A stretch of DNA of 64,000 nucleotides. Origin: Amycolatopsis sp. A133. GTDB lineage: Bacteria > Actinomycetota > Actinomycetes > Mycobacteriales > Pseudonocardiaceae. Position 1 is the stretch's first letter. Every line of letters starts with the position of its first letter. The stretch covers positions 141,794 through 205,793 of the forward strand of contig NZ_JAVHJU010000020.1 in NCBI RefSeq assembly GCF_031082405.1, given 5' to 3'. The notes under the pieces were generated by a model, which saw only the letters and a program-made list of their open reading frames with translations, did no database searches and had not been told where the DNA came from. This document shows positions 49,745 through 58,552 of this stretch, one piece after another. Made by a program: the position numbers and the translations under genes.

Positions 49745-50842
49745 ATGCACACAACGAGCGGCCGCGGGGCTTACCGCGCCGGACACCCCGTCGGCGAGGC
49801 CGAGGGCGCGGCGGCCCGGCAGCGGAAGCCGTTGGGTGCGCCGGGAAAACCCCTCGACCGCCGGTCGCCGTTCTTCACCGGGATGCTCGCCGCGGCCGGG
49901 GTGGTCGTCACGGTCGCGGTCGTCGAACTCGTCCTCGCGGCCTCCGACGTGCTGCTCCTGATCGGCATCGCGTTCTTCCTCGCGGTCGGGCTCGAACCGG
50001 TGACCGCCCGCCTCGCGCGCCGGGTGCCCCGCGCGCTCGCCGCCGCCGTGGTGGTCGTGACCGGGCTGGCCGTCCTCGGTGGCGCCGTCGCCGCGGCCGC
50101 CGTCCCCGTGGCCGCTCAGGCGTCGCAGCTGCGGGACGGCGCTCCGCGCTACCTGACCATGTTGCGCGACCCGGGCACCCTGCTGGGCCGAGCCAACGAA
50201 ACCTTCGGCCTCGAAGCCGCCGTCCGGTCGATCCACCTGACGGACGTGGCGAAGTCGGTCGCCGGGCTGCTGGGTGACGCCGCGATCGTCGTGGTGCTGG
50301 CCACCTACTTCGTCGCCGACTTCCCGCGGATCCGCACGGCGCTCTACCGGCTGGCGCCGCGCTCGCGGCGGCCGCGGGTGATCCTGATCGGTGACGCGGT
50401 GTTCCGGAAGGTGGGGGCGTACCTCGTCGGCAACGTCGTGGTGTCGCTGATCGCGGGCGTGGCGACGTTCGTCTGGCTGTCGGCGTTCGGCGTACCCTAC
50501 TCGCTCGTGCTCGCGGTGCTCGTCGCCGTCCTGGACCTGGTGCCGGTGGCCGGCTCGGTGGCGGCGGGGGCCGGCACGAGCCTCGTCGCGCTCACCGTGT
50601 CGATGCCGGTCGGGCTCGCCACATTGGGCTTCTTCGTCGGCTACCGGCTGCTGGAGGACTACGTGCTGCTGCCGAAGATCGTCGGCCGCGCGGTCCGGAT
50701 CCCGGCGCTGGTCACCGTCGTCGCGGTGCTGCTCGGGTTCGAACTGCTCGGCGTGGTCGGCGCGTTCGTCGCGGTGCCGGTCGCGGCCGCGGTGCTGCTC
50801 GTCGTGCGCGAAGTGGCCGTGCACCGGCTCGACCGGACGTGA
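49745..50842 (+). CDS. AI-2E-family transporter (TqsA/PerM-like)
   Basis: A 365-aa membrane protein with about eight helices (AAGVVVTVAVVELVLAASDV; IGIAFFLAVGLEPV; LVGNVVVSLIAGVATFVWLS; LGFELLGVVGAFVAVPVAAA) and the family signature FGVPYSLVLAVLVAVLDLVP plus YRLLEDYVLLPKIVGR. The N-terminal 40 residues are polar and variable, and the start is uncertain (no clear ribosome site at ATG 49745). The transported molecule is unknown. Confidence 0.9.
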   Translation: MHTTSGRGAYRAGHPVGEAEGAAARQRKPLGAPGKPLDRRSPFFTGMLAAAGVVVTVAVVELVLAASDVLLLIGIAFFLAVGLEPVTARLARRVPRALAAAVVVVTGLAVLGGAVAAAAVPVAAQASQLRDGAPRYLTMLRDPGTLLGRANETFGLEAAVRSIHLTDVAKSVAGLLGDAAIVVVLATYFVADFPRIRTALYRLAPRSRRPRVILIGDAVFRKVGAYLVGNVVVSLIAGVATFVWLSAFGVPYSLVLAVLVAVLDLVPVAGSVAAGAGTSLVALTVSMPVGLATLGFFVGYRLLEDYVLLPKIVGRAVRIPALVTVVAVLLGFELLGVVGAFVAVPVAAAVLLVVREVAVHRLDRT

Positions 50843-50877
50843 AAAAACCGCCGCGCGGGGCGCACCCCACGCGACGG
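50842..50877 (-). terminator. Rho-independent terminator with U-tract (leftward)
   Basis: Leftward, a 13-base stem (50877-50865 with 50860-50848, two G-U pairs) and 4-base loop are followed by six T (50847-50842). It closes the gene ending at 50892 and abuts the stop of the AI-2E gene from the other side. Confidence 0.8.
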
Positions 50878-50891
50878 TCCGACCGGGAGGG

Positions 50892-51245
50892 TCAGTTGCC
50901 CTGAGCGGTCCCGCCGTCGGCGATTTCACCGGCGGCGCAGTTTTCCGGGTTCTGGCCCTCGGCCTCGTGCTCGCCCGGGGAGAGCACCGGGATGCCGATG
51001 CCGTTGAGCGAGTCGTGGATCGGGACCTGGACGCCGAGCACGTTGATGTCGTTCTCGCAGACACCGGCGACCACGTTCAGGTTGTGCACCGCGTCGAGGT
51101 TCTGCACGTTGCCGATCAGGCCGAACTGGTCGCTGGAGTCGACCGGGTGGCCCGCGACGCTGACGTCGGACGCGGACGCGGACCCGCCGAGCACCGCCAT
51201 CCCGGCGGCGAGGGCGGTGGCGACGAAGCCGAGCTGCTTGATCAC
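50892..51245 (-). CDS. Small secreted protein, tandem paralogue A
   Basis: A 117-aa secreted protein. Signal peptide VIKQLGFVATALAAGMAVLG ending near ASASD. The mature part has SDQFGLIGNVQNLDAVHNLN, GVCENDINVLGVQVPI, and an acidic C-terminus (SPGEHEAEGQNPENC). Two Cys may form a disulfide. GTG 51245 with AGGAG 10 bases upstream. Its neighbour at 51566 shares the core almost letter for letter. A rodlin- or chaplin-like surface role is a guess based on size, secretion and tandem arrangement. Confidence 0.8.
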   Translation of the reverse strand: MIKQLGFVATALAAGMAVLGGSASASDVSVAGHPVDSSDQFGLIGNVQNLDAVHNLNVVAGVCENDINVLGVQVPIHDSLNGIGIPVLSPGEHEAEGQNPENCAAGEIADGGTAQGN

Positions 51246-51510
51246 GGGGAAAATACTCCTTCTGGGTACCCACCGGACGATCCGGCGGGGGATGGGGGAA
51301 AGAAACGGGCCCGGCTTCGGTTCGCCGGGCCCGGAAAAGTCCGTTGTGGTGCGCTCCTGCCGGGTGGGACCGGCGCACTTCTCCAGCGTCGTGCGCCCGT
51401 CCCACCCGGGTCGGCGCCGTCCGGCGTCGCGGCGTGGCCGGGACGCGGAGCCGGAGTGTGCAGCTCGTTCCTGTTCCGGGCACGGCCGACGTCGTCGCCG
51501 GCGGCCGGAT
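51246..51510. other. Intergenic spacer, no gene seen
   Basis: Between the two paralogous secreted-protein genes. It should hold the leftward promoter of copy A. I see no convincing open frame or RNA; the reading frame that runs through it and joins both genes is accidental. Confidence 0.5.
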
Positions 51511-51563
51511 TTCCGCGCCCGGACCGGCTTCCGCACGCACAGCAGGCCGGTCCGGGCGCGGAA
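51511..51563 (-). terminator. 18-base-stem terminator after paralogue B
   Basis: TTCCGCGCCCGGACCGGC at 51511-51528 and its exact complement at 51546-51563, with a 17-base loop, directly follow the leftward stop at 51566. Confidence 0.8.
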
Positions 51564-51565
51564 GA

Positions 51566-51943
51566 TCAGTGACCCTGGCTCGTGCCGCCGTCGGCGAGGC
51601 CGCCCGACGCGCAGTTCTCCGGGGACTCGCCGCTGGCCTCGTGCTCGCCCGGCGACAGGACCGGGATGCCGATGCCGTTGAGCGAGTCGTGGATCGGCAC
51701 CTGCACGCCGAGCACGTTGATCTCGTTGTCGCACACACCGACCACCGCCTCGACGTTGTGCAGCACGTCGGTGTTGTTCAGGTTCACGAGGCCGACCTGG
51801 CCGGTGTGGTCGTAGCCGCCGTAGTGGTGGCCGTGGTGGTGCCCGTGGTGGTGACCGTCCGGGGTGTCGGCCGCGGCGATGCCGCCGGCCAGGAACGCCC
51901 CGGCCGCCGCGGTGGCCGTGACGAACCCGATCTTCTTCAGCAT
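51566..51943 (-). CDS. Small secreted protein, tandem paralogue B with His-rich head
   Basis: A 125-aa secreted protein. Signal peptide MLKKIGFVTATAAAGAFLAG ending at AAADT. It differs from copy A by a His/Gly-rich N-terminal stretch (DGHHHGHHHGHHYGGYDH) and shares GVCDNEINVLGVQVPI and the SPGEHEASGESPENC tail. ATG has GAGGAG 7 bases upstream. The His cluster could bind metal. Separate transcription from copy A is suggested by the strong hairpin between them. Confidence 0.82.
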   Translation of the reverse strand: MLKKIGFVTATAAAGAFLAGGIAAADTPDGHHHGHHHGHHYGGYDHTGQVGLVNLNNTDVLHNVEAVVGVCDNEINVLGVQVPIHDSLNGIGIPVLSPGEHEASGESPENCASGGLADGGTSQGH

Positions 51944-52190
51944 GGGTTTGCTCCTCGGTGAATTTCGGAGAACGGGACGGCAGTGAAGGTGTGTTTTTCG
52001 TCCCGTGTGGGGGAAACGTACTGATGCCGCGACGGTGTTTCCACTTCGTGCCACCATCGTGTGGGTACCGCAAGCCGCTGACCGCGCCGAGTGTGGTCCG
52101 ATCGGGTTAATTGCGATCCTGTTCGGCGACAGGTTCTTTCCCCACTCTCCCCCTATATCTCTTGCGAGGCAAGGGAAAGAACCCGGGTAT
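51944..52190. other. Intergenic spacer upstream of paralogue B
   Basis: Contains the leftward promoter region; AT-richer than average around 51960-52140. No gene was recognised. Confidence 0.4.
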
Positions 52191-52234
52191 GCGAAAGAGC
52201 CCTGCGCGGTGGTGACGGCGCAGAGCTCTTTCGC
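52191..52234 (-). terminator. Terminator after the 113-aa hypothetical gene
   Basis: GCGAAAGAGCCCTGCGC at 52191-52207 pairs with 52218-52234 (one mismatch, 10-base loop), 9 bases beyond the leftward stop at 52244. Confidence 0.7.
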
Positions 52235-52243
52235 GTCGGTTTC

Positions 52244-52585
52244 CTATCCGGGCCAGGCCTCGGCTTCGGCCGTGAGCGCGGTGGTCACGTCGATCTCGCC
52301 CGACCGCACCCGCCACGCGAGCGAGTCCGGCCGTGGCTGCAGGAGGTGCCACCCGGCGACGTCTTCGTCGCGGTAGCAAGGGTTTTCGTCGTCGCCGATG
52401 CCCAGCGCGGCGAAGTACTGGCGGGCGGGCCAGGTTTCGGGAACCCAGGCGCGGGCCCAGCGCACGACGATCCTGGCGAGGTCGTTTCGGCCGTCCGCCG
52501 GGTGGATCAGGCGGTCGCCGGTGGTGCAGATCAGGCGTGGTGTGAAGGTCGCGCCGAGCGGCGCGACGACGAGTTCAGTGTTCAT
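52244..52585 (-). CDS. Hypothetical protein, 113 aa
   Basis: No family recognised. Soluble, with Trp-rich strings (RIVVRWARAWVPETWPARQY, GWHLLQPRPDSLAWRVRSG). GGAGG lies almost against ATG 52585, so the real start may be slightly further down. Supported as a gene by the hairpin directly behind it and normal codon bias. The open frame upstream of ATG is not coding. Confidence 0.6.
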   Translation of the reverse strand: MNTELVVAPLGATFTPRLICTTGDRLIHPADGRNDLARIVVRWARAWVPETWPARQYFAALGIGDDENPCYRDEDVAGWHLLQPRPDSLAWRVRSGEIDVTTALTAEAEAWPG

Positions 52586-52853
52586 TCCTCCCCCGGTCCA
52601 CGGCGGTGGACGGTGTTTCCCGGCTCGGATGCGCGGCTGCGCGAAAAAAGGGAGGACGGCCGGAGGCGGACGTGCGCACACAGCGCGCCCTCGCACGGCT
52701 CGGGCTCGAACCGGAAGCCATCTTACAAAGGCCGGAAAAGCGGCGGAAACCGGGTCCGGCCGTCTTCGCTCGTTTCCGTGACAGCGCGAGTGAACCCGGG
52801 CAACGGGGGTACGCCGTCGAAGACCGACTGCCCGACCGGAAGGAAGAACCGAG

Positions 52854-53213
52854 ATGAACAAGGTGGCGAGGAATCTCTGCTGCACCGGCGTCGCGGCCGC
52901 GGCGATCGCGCTGACGGGGGCGGTGCCCGCATCGGCGGCACCGGCCCTCGCGACGCCGGCGTGGCACCAGCAGACCGACGACGACGGCACGCACCACGAC
53001 AACGCGCAGGACGACAACGACGACAACGGCCTGTGGGGCCTGCTCGGCTTGGTCGGGCTGCTGGGGTTGGCGGGGTTGGTGCGCCGCGACCCGAAGCCGG
53101 GCGCGATGGCGGGATACCCGGCGGCCCCTGCCGCCCCGGCCGCCGCCCCGACGAGCCCGCCGGCCAACACGTACCCGCCGGCCGAGCCGCGCCGGAACCC
53201 GCCGGGCGCCTGA
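52854..53213 (+). CDS. Secreted WGxxGL-motif protein
   Basis: A 119-aa protein: signal peptide (AIALTGAVPASAAPA), an acidic Asp/His-rich middle (QTDDDGTHHDNAQDDNDDN), the membrane motif GLWGLLGLVGLLGLAGLVRR at residues 58-77, then a Pro/Ala-rich tail. WGxxGLxGLxGL-RR segments are known from small actinobacterial surface proteins. ATG 52854 has GGAAG 8 bases upstream. The likely location is the membrane, with the acidic part outside. Confidence 0.75.
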   Translation: MNKVARNLCCTGVAAAAIALTGAVPASAAPALATPAWHQQTDDDGTHHDNAQDDNDDNGLWGLLGLVGLLGLAGLVRRDPKPGAMAGYPAAPAAPAAAPTSPPANTYPPAEPRRNPPGA

Positions 53214-54081
53214 CGGCCGCCGGTAGCGCATGCCTGGTCCCCACCGGCACTACCGAGCCGGTCCTCACCGGACGCTGGAGCGTCGACGGCACCGCACCCC
53301 CGGCCTCCGCCGGATTTCGCAGCAGCACGGATCGCGCCCGTCGGCTCTCCGCCGCAGCAGAGCGTGCCGCCAGCACGCTCCCGGTCCTCACCGGACGCTC
53401 GAGCACCACCGATACCCTCCACCCGGCCCCCACCGGGTGCCCGAGTGACCATGGTGCCCCGCACCGCGGCTCCCCCTCCTCTTCGCGCAGAACGTCCCGG
53501 CGCCGTCGGCGTCGGGACGTTCTGCGTTTCCTCTCCGAATGGCGCCCAGTTCTCGGGTCTCGGCACCGAGAAGACCGAGAAGACCGAGAAGACCGCTGCG
53601 ACCGCGGAGACCGCGGGTGCGGCCGGAACACCGGCCCCGCGGCCGCCCGTCAGATTAGCGAAACGCCCCCTGCGCGAGAAGCGCTTTTGCATCGTAACCT
53701 ACTTAAGAGTGGCGTTCCGACCCACTGGCAAACGGGCATGATTACCCATCATACGTTTCCAGAAACCTCACGTTCGGGTGAAAGTCCCGTCTCACCCGAA
53801 ACTGGTACCGATCGCACCTTCGGTGAAGAAAAGCGGAGCGATTCATCCATCCATGGTAATCGTCGAACACGAAAGAGTGGCAACCTCACTGAATGTAGCC
53901 GAAGTGCAAAACGGCTGAACACGTGCTTCACGCGAAGTCGATGTTTGTCGGCGGCAACCCGCCGGACCGTACACCGTGCGAAACCGGCCACCTCGCCGAC
54001 GCGCGGGCATCCACTCGCGTTATCGCCGATCGGCGATCACGATGATCGCAGTCGGCATCGCACAATCCGGAGGAGTACGAC
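53214..54081. other. 868-base gap without a supported gene
   Basis: The first 400 bases are GC-rich with two similar stretches (CCGGTCCTCACCGGACGCT at about 53259 and 53382) and a short run of GACCGAGAA repeats near 53566. The part from about 53650 to 53960 is clearly AT-richer, with a hairpin TTCGGGTG/CACCCGAA at 53773-53800. Frames on both strands look random. Confidence 0.55.
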
Positions 54082-54552
54082 ATGAAAAGTGCACTGACCC
54101 GAGCGATCACGGTGTTCGTCACCGCGGCCGCGGTGACCCTGACCGGGGTGGGTGTGGCGACGGCGGGCGGCCCCGGTGGCAGCGGATCGTCGAGCACCAC
54201 GAGCGCGGCGGCCGAGGTCCAGGGCCTGCGCGACCAGCTGGTGTCGCGGGCGGACAGCGGCGACGTGTCCGGCACGCAGGCCACCCTGGGCAAGCTGGAC
54301 CCGCTGCTCACGGATCTGGCCCAGGGCAACCGGTACACGATCCAAGCCGCGGCCAAGGACAGCGCGGCCACGGCGCAGAAGGACAACGCCGAAGCGCGCA
54401 AGGGCGTCGACGAACTGGCCACCCAGCTGGAGTCCCGCCAGTCGCTGCCGCCGGTGTCGGCCCTGCTCAACGCGCTGCTCCAGCGAGTTCTGATCAGCCT
54501 TTCCGCTCTCGTGAACGACCTTCTCGGCGGGCTGCCCGTCGCGGCCCGCTAG
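54082..54552 (+). CDS. Small secreted hypothetical protein
   Basis: A 156-aa secreted protein. Signal peptide ITVFVTAAAVTLTGVGVATA, then Gly/Ser stretch, then helical amphipathic sequence (EVQGLRDQLVSRADSGDVSG, NAEARKGVDELATQLESR) and a hydrophobic C-terminus (LISLSALVNDLLGGLPV). It may form a coiled coil near the cell surface. GGAGGAG lies 8 bases before ATG. The family was not recognised. Confidence 0.75.
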   Translation: MKSALTRAITVFVTAAAVTLTGVGVATAGGPGGSGSSSTTSAAAEVQGLRDQLVSRADSGDVSGTQATLGKLDPLLTDLAQGNRYTIQAAAKDSAATAQKDNAEARKGVDELATQLESRQSLPPVSALLNALLQRVLISLSALVNDLLGGLPVAAR

Positions 54553-54652
54553 GCCGGCCGCAACCCCGGACGGACAAGCCGGCGACGGCCCGGCGCGGCC
54601 CCCTCCCGCGCCGGGCTTTCGTCTTGCGCGGCCGGCGAAACGACAGCAGGCA

Positions 54653-54692
54653 CGAAGAAGCCCGGTGCGGTGAACCGCACCGGGCTTCTTCG
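54653..54692. terminator. Bidirectional terminator, 18-base perfect stem
   Basis: CGAAGAAGCCCGGTGCGG at 54653-54670, loop TGAA, perfect complement at 54675-54692. Ends in CTTCTT on one strand and GAAGAAG on the other; it serves the 54082 gene and the converging 54704 gene. Confidence 0.85.
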
Positions 54693-54703
54693 CTGCTGCG
54701 AGG

Positions 54704-55642
54704 CTATTCGTAGACGACGTAGGCGGGCGCCGGGTTCAGCGCCATGACCTCCTCCGGGCTCATCAAGGCCGCGCCGCGACGGGTGTCCTCCTCGAAGAAC
54801 AGCTTGAACCCCGGCCGCACGTGGTCGGGCATGGTCGTCATCAGCGTCTTCCACGTCGCCTTCTTGGCGGCCGCCGAACCGATGCCGTCGACGACCTTGA
54901 CGACCGAAACCCCGTGGTGCGGGAGCAGCAGCTGCTCGTCGCGCACCACGGACGCGGCGACCTGGTGGTAGATCATCACCTTGGCGGGCAGGCGGTGTGC
55001 GTCGGCCAGGCCCCCGAGGTAGCGGGCGACCTCGTCGAGCTCGGTGCCGGTCGTGCGGCCGAACTTCTTCCCCGGGATGACGCCGGGCTCCACCGCCCAC
55101 TCGGGGTCGAGCGCGACGCCGACGTCGGGCTCGGTGAGCCAGCGTTCGTAGGACTGCACCTCGGGCAGGAAGTCGGCGCGGCCGGGCTGGATGTTCAGCA
55201 GCAGCAGGCCGTTCAGCGCCCGCGCGGCATCGAGGTACTCGCGGATGGTCGAATCCTCGCAGCGGCTGCGGAACATGCCGTCCGCGCCGGGCGAGCGGTG
55301 CACGGTGGTGGCGATCAGCTCGACGACCGGGGTGATCGGGCGTCCCGGCGGGAACGCTTCGATCCGCTGGCGCAGCGCGCGGCCCGCCTCCGCGAGGTCA
55401 CCGGTCATGCGGCCGAGCGCCTTCGCGCCCGGGGCTCCGCAGTAGCCGACGAGGATGCCGGTCTCCAGTGGGTTCGGGGGTGGTGGCGGCGGGGCCGTGG
55501 AGGATGCCACGACCGGTACGGCCAGCGCCCTCCCCCGCTGCAGCGCCCCGCACGCGCTCGTGGCGAAGCCCGCGAGAGCGGCGGTGAGGACCAGGCGTCG
55601 ATCGAAGTTTCGTTCGGCGGCGACCGCCTTTTTCGGGACCAT
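54704..55642 (-). CDS. Putative lipoprotein/secreted hypothetical protein with TIM-barrel-like strings
   Basis: A 312-aa protein. The N-terminus (RRLVLTAALAGFATSACG) looks like a signal peptide with a non-canonical lipobox. Later motifs such as LLLLNIQPGRADFLPEVQSY, VGVALDPEWAVEPGVIPGK and KVMIYHQVAASVV look like successive barrel strands with acidic ends, as in a glycosidase-like fold. No established family name comes to mind. ATG 55642 is chosen, since in-frame sequence upstream is promoter-like, but no ribosome site is clear. Confidence 0.7.
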   Translation of the reverse strand: MVPKKAVAAERNFDRRLVLTAALAGFATSACGALQRGRALAVPVVASSTAPPPPPPNPLETGILVGYCGAPGAKALGRMTGDLAEAGRALRQRIEAFPPGRPITPVVELIATTVHRSPGADGMFRSRCEDSTIREYLDAARALNGLLLLNIQPGRADFLPEVQSYERWLTEPDVGVALDPEWAVEPGVIPGKKFGRTTGTELDEVARYLGGLADAHRLPAKVMIYHQVAASVVRDEQLLLPHHGVSVVKVVDGIGSAAAKKATWKTLMTTMPDHVRPGFKLFFEEDTRRGAALMSPEEVMALNPAPAYVVYE

Positions 55643-55836
55643 CGCGGGGAAATACCCATTGGTGATCTTAACCAAACCCGTTTCCCGACGATCACCGAAT
55701 CGTGCATGCGTCCATTTCGGACTCAGGCGCTCTGCCTGCGGAAACGCGCTTTTCCGGGTGGCGCCGGGCAATTCCGGTATCACCCGACCCGGTGGCCCGG
55801 CCCGCACCCGTCACGGGCCGGACGCACACTTCCGGC

Positions 55837-56847
55837 ATGCGTTGCCTTTTCCGGTTCGGTGCCGGGTTCACCGCCCTCCTCGCCGTGGCAGCCTGTGGCG
55901 GTCCCGCGCCCGAGGCTCCGGCGCCCCCGGTGCCGTCGCAGCCGGCGCCGTCCGCCGCGCCGGTCCCCATCACGGCCGCCGCGGCCCGGCAGGTGGGCGC
56001 CGACGAGCTCGGCCGGGTGCCGGTCCTCATGTACCACCGCCTCGCCGCGCAGCCGCGGTCGGTCTACGACCGCACGCCCGCCGACTTCACCGCGGAGCTC
56101 GAGCGGCTCGCGGCCGAGGACTACGTCCCGGTCACCACCGCGGAACTGGTCAGCAGGCGGCTCGACCTGCCGGCGGGCGCGCACCCGGTGGTCCTGACCT
56201 TCGACGACGGCGACCCGAGCACGTTCAGCCTGACCCCGCAGGGACAACCGGCGCCGGGCACGGCGGTCCGGATCCTGCTGGACGTCGCCGCGGCGCACCC
56301 GCGGTTCCGGCCGGTCGCCAGCGTGTACGTCAACGAGCACCCGTTCGGCGGCGACCCGGACGGGCGGGCGCTGCGCTGGCTGGCCGAGCACCACTTCGAG
56401 ATCGGCAACCACACGCGGCAGCACACGAACCTGCGCAAGGCCACGGAGAGCGCGGCGACGGCGGCGATCGCCGAGGGCGACGCCCTGATCCGCAAGGCGG
56501 TGCCGGGCTACCAGCCGACGACGCTGGCGTTGCCGTTCGGCAGCCACCCGCGGCGCGAGGAACTGGCGTTGCAGGGCCCGGGCTATTCCTACGGTGGCGT
56601 GCTGCTGGTGGGGGCCGGGCCGGCGCCGTCACCGTGTTCGGCCGAGTTCGAGCCGGGATCGATCCCCCGGATCCGCTCCCAGTCGGCGGGCGCGGAGGCG
56701 GCGTACGGGTCGGCGCATTGGCTCGACGAGCTGGGCAAGCCGGCCGGGCACCGCTACACCTCCGACGGCGACCCGGCGACGGTGTCGTACCCGCGGTCCG
56801 AGGGCGCTGTGGCGCCGGCGTGTGCGAGCGTGAGCCTTGCCTACTGA
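55837..56847 (+). CDS. Polysaccharide deacetylase lipoprotein
   Basis: A 336-aa lipoprotein: signal with lipobox AVAACG (Cys about residue 22), Pro/Ala linker, then NodB fold from VPVLMYHRLAAQP. Metal residues: TFDDGD (motif 1) and HTRQH (motif 2, His-x3-His). It should remove acetyl groups from a cell-wall or extracellular amino sugar polymer. Downstream DUF3152 gene overlaps by 11 bases. Confidence 0.9.
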   Translation: MRCLFRFGAGFTALLAVAACGGPAPEAPAPPVPSQPAPSAAPVPITAAAARQVGADELGRVPVLMYHRLAAQPRSVYDRTPADFTAELERLAAEDYVPVTTAELVSRRLDLPAGAHPVVLTFDDGDPSTFSLTPQGQPAPGTAVRILLDVAAAHPRFRPVASVYVNEHPFGGDPDGRALRWLAEHHFEIGNHTRQHTNLRKATESAATAAIAEGDALIRKAVPGYQPTTLALPFGSHPRREELALQGPGYSYGGVLLVGAGPAPSPCSAEFEPGSIPRIRSQSAGAEAAYGSAHWLDELGKPAGHRYTSDGDPATVSYPRSEGAVAPACASVSLAY

Positions 56848-58489
56848 ACGACACCCCCTGGCCCGCGTCGACTGGCTGCCCCAGCCGCGGCGCCGCCCGG
56901 AACCGCCCCGCGGGGTTCAGGCACCGAGGTCGCCCCGGATCCCGGCACCGGCGGCTCGGACGGTTCCGGCGGCACCCGCGCCCGCGGCTCCGGCGGTCCG
57001 GACAGCTCCGGAGACGCCGGCTCCGGTGGTGACGGCTCCCGTGGTGCCGGCTCCCGTGGTGCCGGCTCCCGTGGTGCCGGCCGACCCGCCGACCGCGCCG
57101 ATCCCGGTCTGCGCGGCGCAGCTGGCTGCTCCGGCGGCTCCGGCCCCGGTGTCCGCGCCGGAGCCGCGGACCTCATCCGAGGCTGTGCCTTCGCTGGCAC
57201 CTTTCCCGGCGGCTCCGGGCAATCCGGCAGGATCGGCACCGGAATCACCAAACTCGGCCGAAGCTGCGGCTCCGGTCCCGGCGGCCCAAGCTGCCTCGGC
57301 GGCACCCACCGCTCCGGCCGACGCACCAGCATCGGCAGAACCGACCTCGGCCAGGGCTGAGGCTCCGGTCCCGGCGGCTCAAGCAGCCTCGGCAACTCCA
57401 GCGGCTCCTGCCGACGCACCAGCATCGACACCTGAGCCACCCGCCCCGGCCTCCCAGGCAGCCCCGGCCCCGGCCGTCACGCCGAAGCCCTCGACCTCCA
57501 CCGACGCAAGCACCCCGGCACCCCGGTCACCCCTCTCCACCCACGCTGCCGGAAAACCCCCGGCGATCTCGGTCGCCCCCGCGTTCTCCGTGGGTCCACC
57601 GGCGCCCCGGGTCCCGCGGGCACCGGCCACCATCCCCGAACCACCGCCCCTGCCCGCCCCACCCCCGCCGCCCAAGGCGGCGGCGGTCGCGTGGTGGCCG
57701 CCCGCCGTGCTGGTCTTCGCCGTTGCCCTTGCTCTCGCGCTTCTCCTCACCCCGCGAGCCGCCGAGCCGCGGCGGGTCTCCGGGGTCGCCTCGGCGCAGC
57801 CCACGACCGCGATTGCGACCGCGACTCCGGCTCCGCGCCCCGCTCCGGAACCGGCCGCGCTGCCCGATGGCGTTCCGGTCACCGAAACCGGGGCCGGGAC
57901 CTGGCACGTCGTTCCCGGGCCGGGGGCGGACATCGGTACGGGCGAGAAAGTCCTCACCTACACCATCGAAGTCGAAGACGGTGTCGACGTTCCCGCGTTC
58001 GCGGCGGACGTCGACACGATCCTCGCCGACCCGCGCGGCTGGACCGGGCTGGGCGCCGTCACCTTCCGGCGGTTGAGCGAAAGCGCGGACACCGCGGACG
58101 TCCGGATCAGCCTGACCAGCCCCGGCACCGCCCGGCGCCCCGACCTCTGCGGCTTCACCATCCCCTTCGAGTCTTCGTGCCGCCTGGTCCGCGACCACCG
58201 GATCGTCGTCAACCTCGCCCGGTGGCTCCGCGGTGCCCACTCCTACGACGGCGACCTCACCGGCTACCGGGCCTACGCGATCAACCACGAGATGGGGCAC
58301 GCCCTCGGCCTCGGCCACGTCGGCTGCCCGGCCGGCGGCGCGCCCGCGCCGGTGATGATGCAGCAGACCTTCGGGCTCTCCAACACCTACCTCGCGAACC
58401 TCAACCGCGCCGAACCCGGGGCCGCCTCGAAGGTCCGGCCCGACGGCGCCGTCTGCCGGCCCAACCCCTGGGTCACCGCACCGCAGTGA
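56837..58489 (+). CDS. DUF3152 membrane protein with metalloprotease-like HExxH motif
   Basis: A 550-aa protein. Residues 1-275 are Pro/Ala-rich, disordered, with internal repeats; a single transmembrane helix (WWPPAVLVFAVALALALLLT) lies near residue 290; residues about 350-550 are DUF3152, secreted side, with zinc motif His484-Glu485-x2-His488 and a third His in NHEMGHALGLGH. It begins with TTG inside the preceding gene (11-base overlap), which implies coupling; no ATG or GTG is nearby. A membrane-anchored peptidase is likely, with unknown substrate. Confidence 0.82.
   Translation: MPTERHPLARVDWLPQPRRRPEPPRGVQAPRSPRIPAPAARTVPAAPAPAAPAVRTAPETPAPVVTAPVVPAPVVPAPVVPADPPTAPIPVCAAQLAAPAAPAPVSAPEPRTSSEAVPSLAPFPAAPGNPAGSAPESPNSAEAAAPVPAAQAASAAPTAPADAPASAEPTSARAEAPVPAAQAASATPAAPADAPASTPEPPAPASQAAPAPAVTPKPSTSTDASTPAPRSPLSTHAAGKPPAISVAPAFSVGPPAPRVPRAPATIPEPPPLPAPPPPPKAAAVAWWPPAVLVFAVALALALLLTPRAAEPRRVSGVASAQPTTAIATATPAPRPAPEPAALPDGVPVTETGAGTWHVVPGPGADIGTGEKVLTYTIEVEDGVDVPAFAADVDTILADPRGWTGLGAVTFRRLSESADTADVRISLTSPGTARRPDLCGFTIPFESSCRLVRDHRIVVNLARWLRGAHSYDGDLTGYRAYAINHEMGHALGLGHVGCPAGGAPAPVMMQQTFGLSNTYLANLNRAEPGAASKVRPDGAVCRPNPWVTAPQ
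57016..57080 (+). repeat. 15-base tandem repeat in the DUF3152 gene
   Basis: About four units of GCCGGCTCCCGTGGT encode PAPVV repeats. A longer repeat (VPAAQAAS units) lies around 57270-57420. Confidence 0.7.
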
Positions 58490-58552
58490 GCGCACCGGTT
58501 TGGCCCCTCACTCGAACGGGTACTTCCCCCGGTCTTCTGGGAGGGGTGCGCA

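Noticed and set aside
50892..52073. A single 393-codon secreted protein spanning both small paralogues
   Set aside because: The frame crosses a perfect 18-base-stem terminator and a different frame codes for paralogue B; each gene has its own signal peptide and ribosome site.
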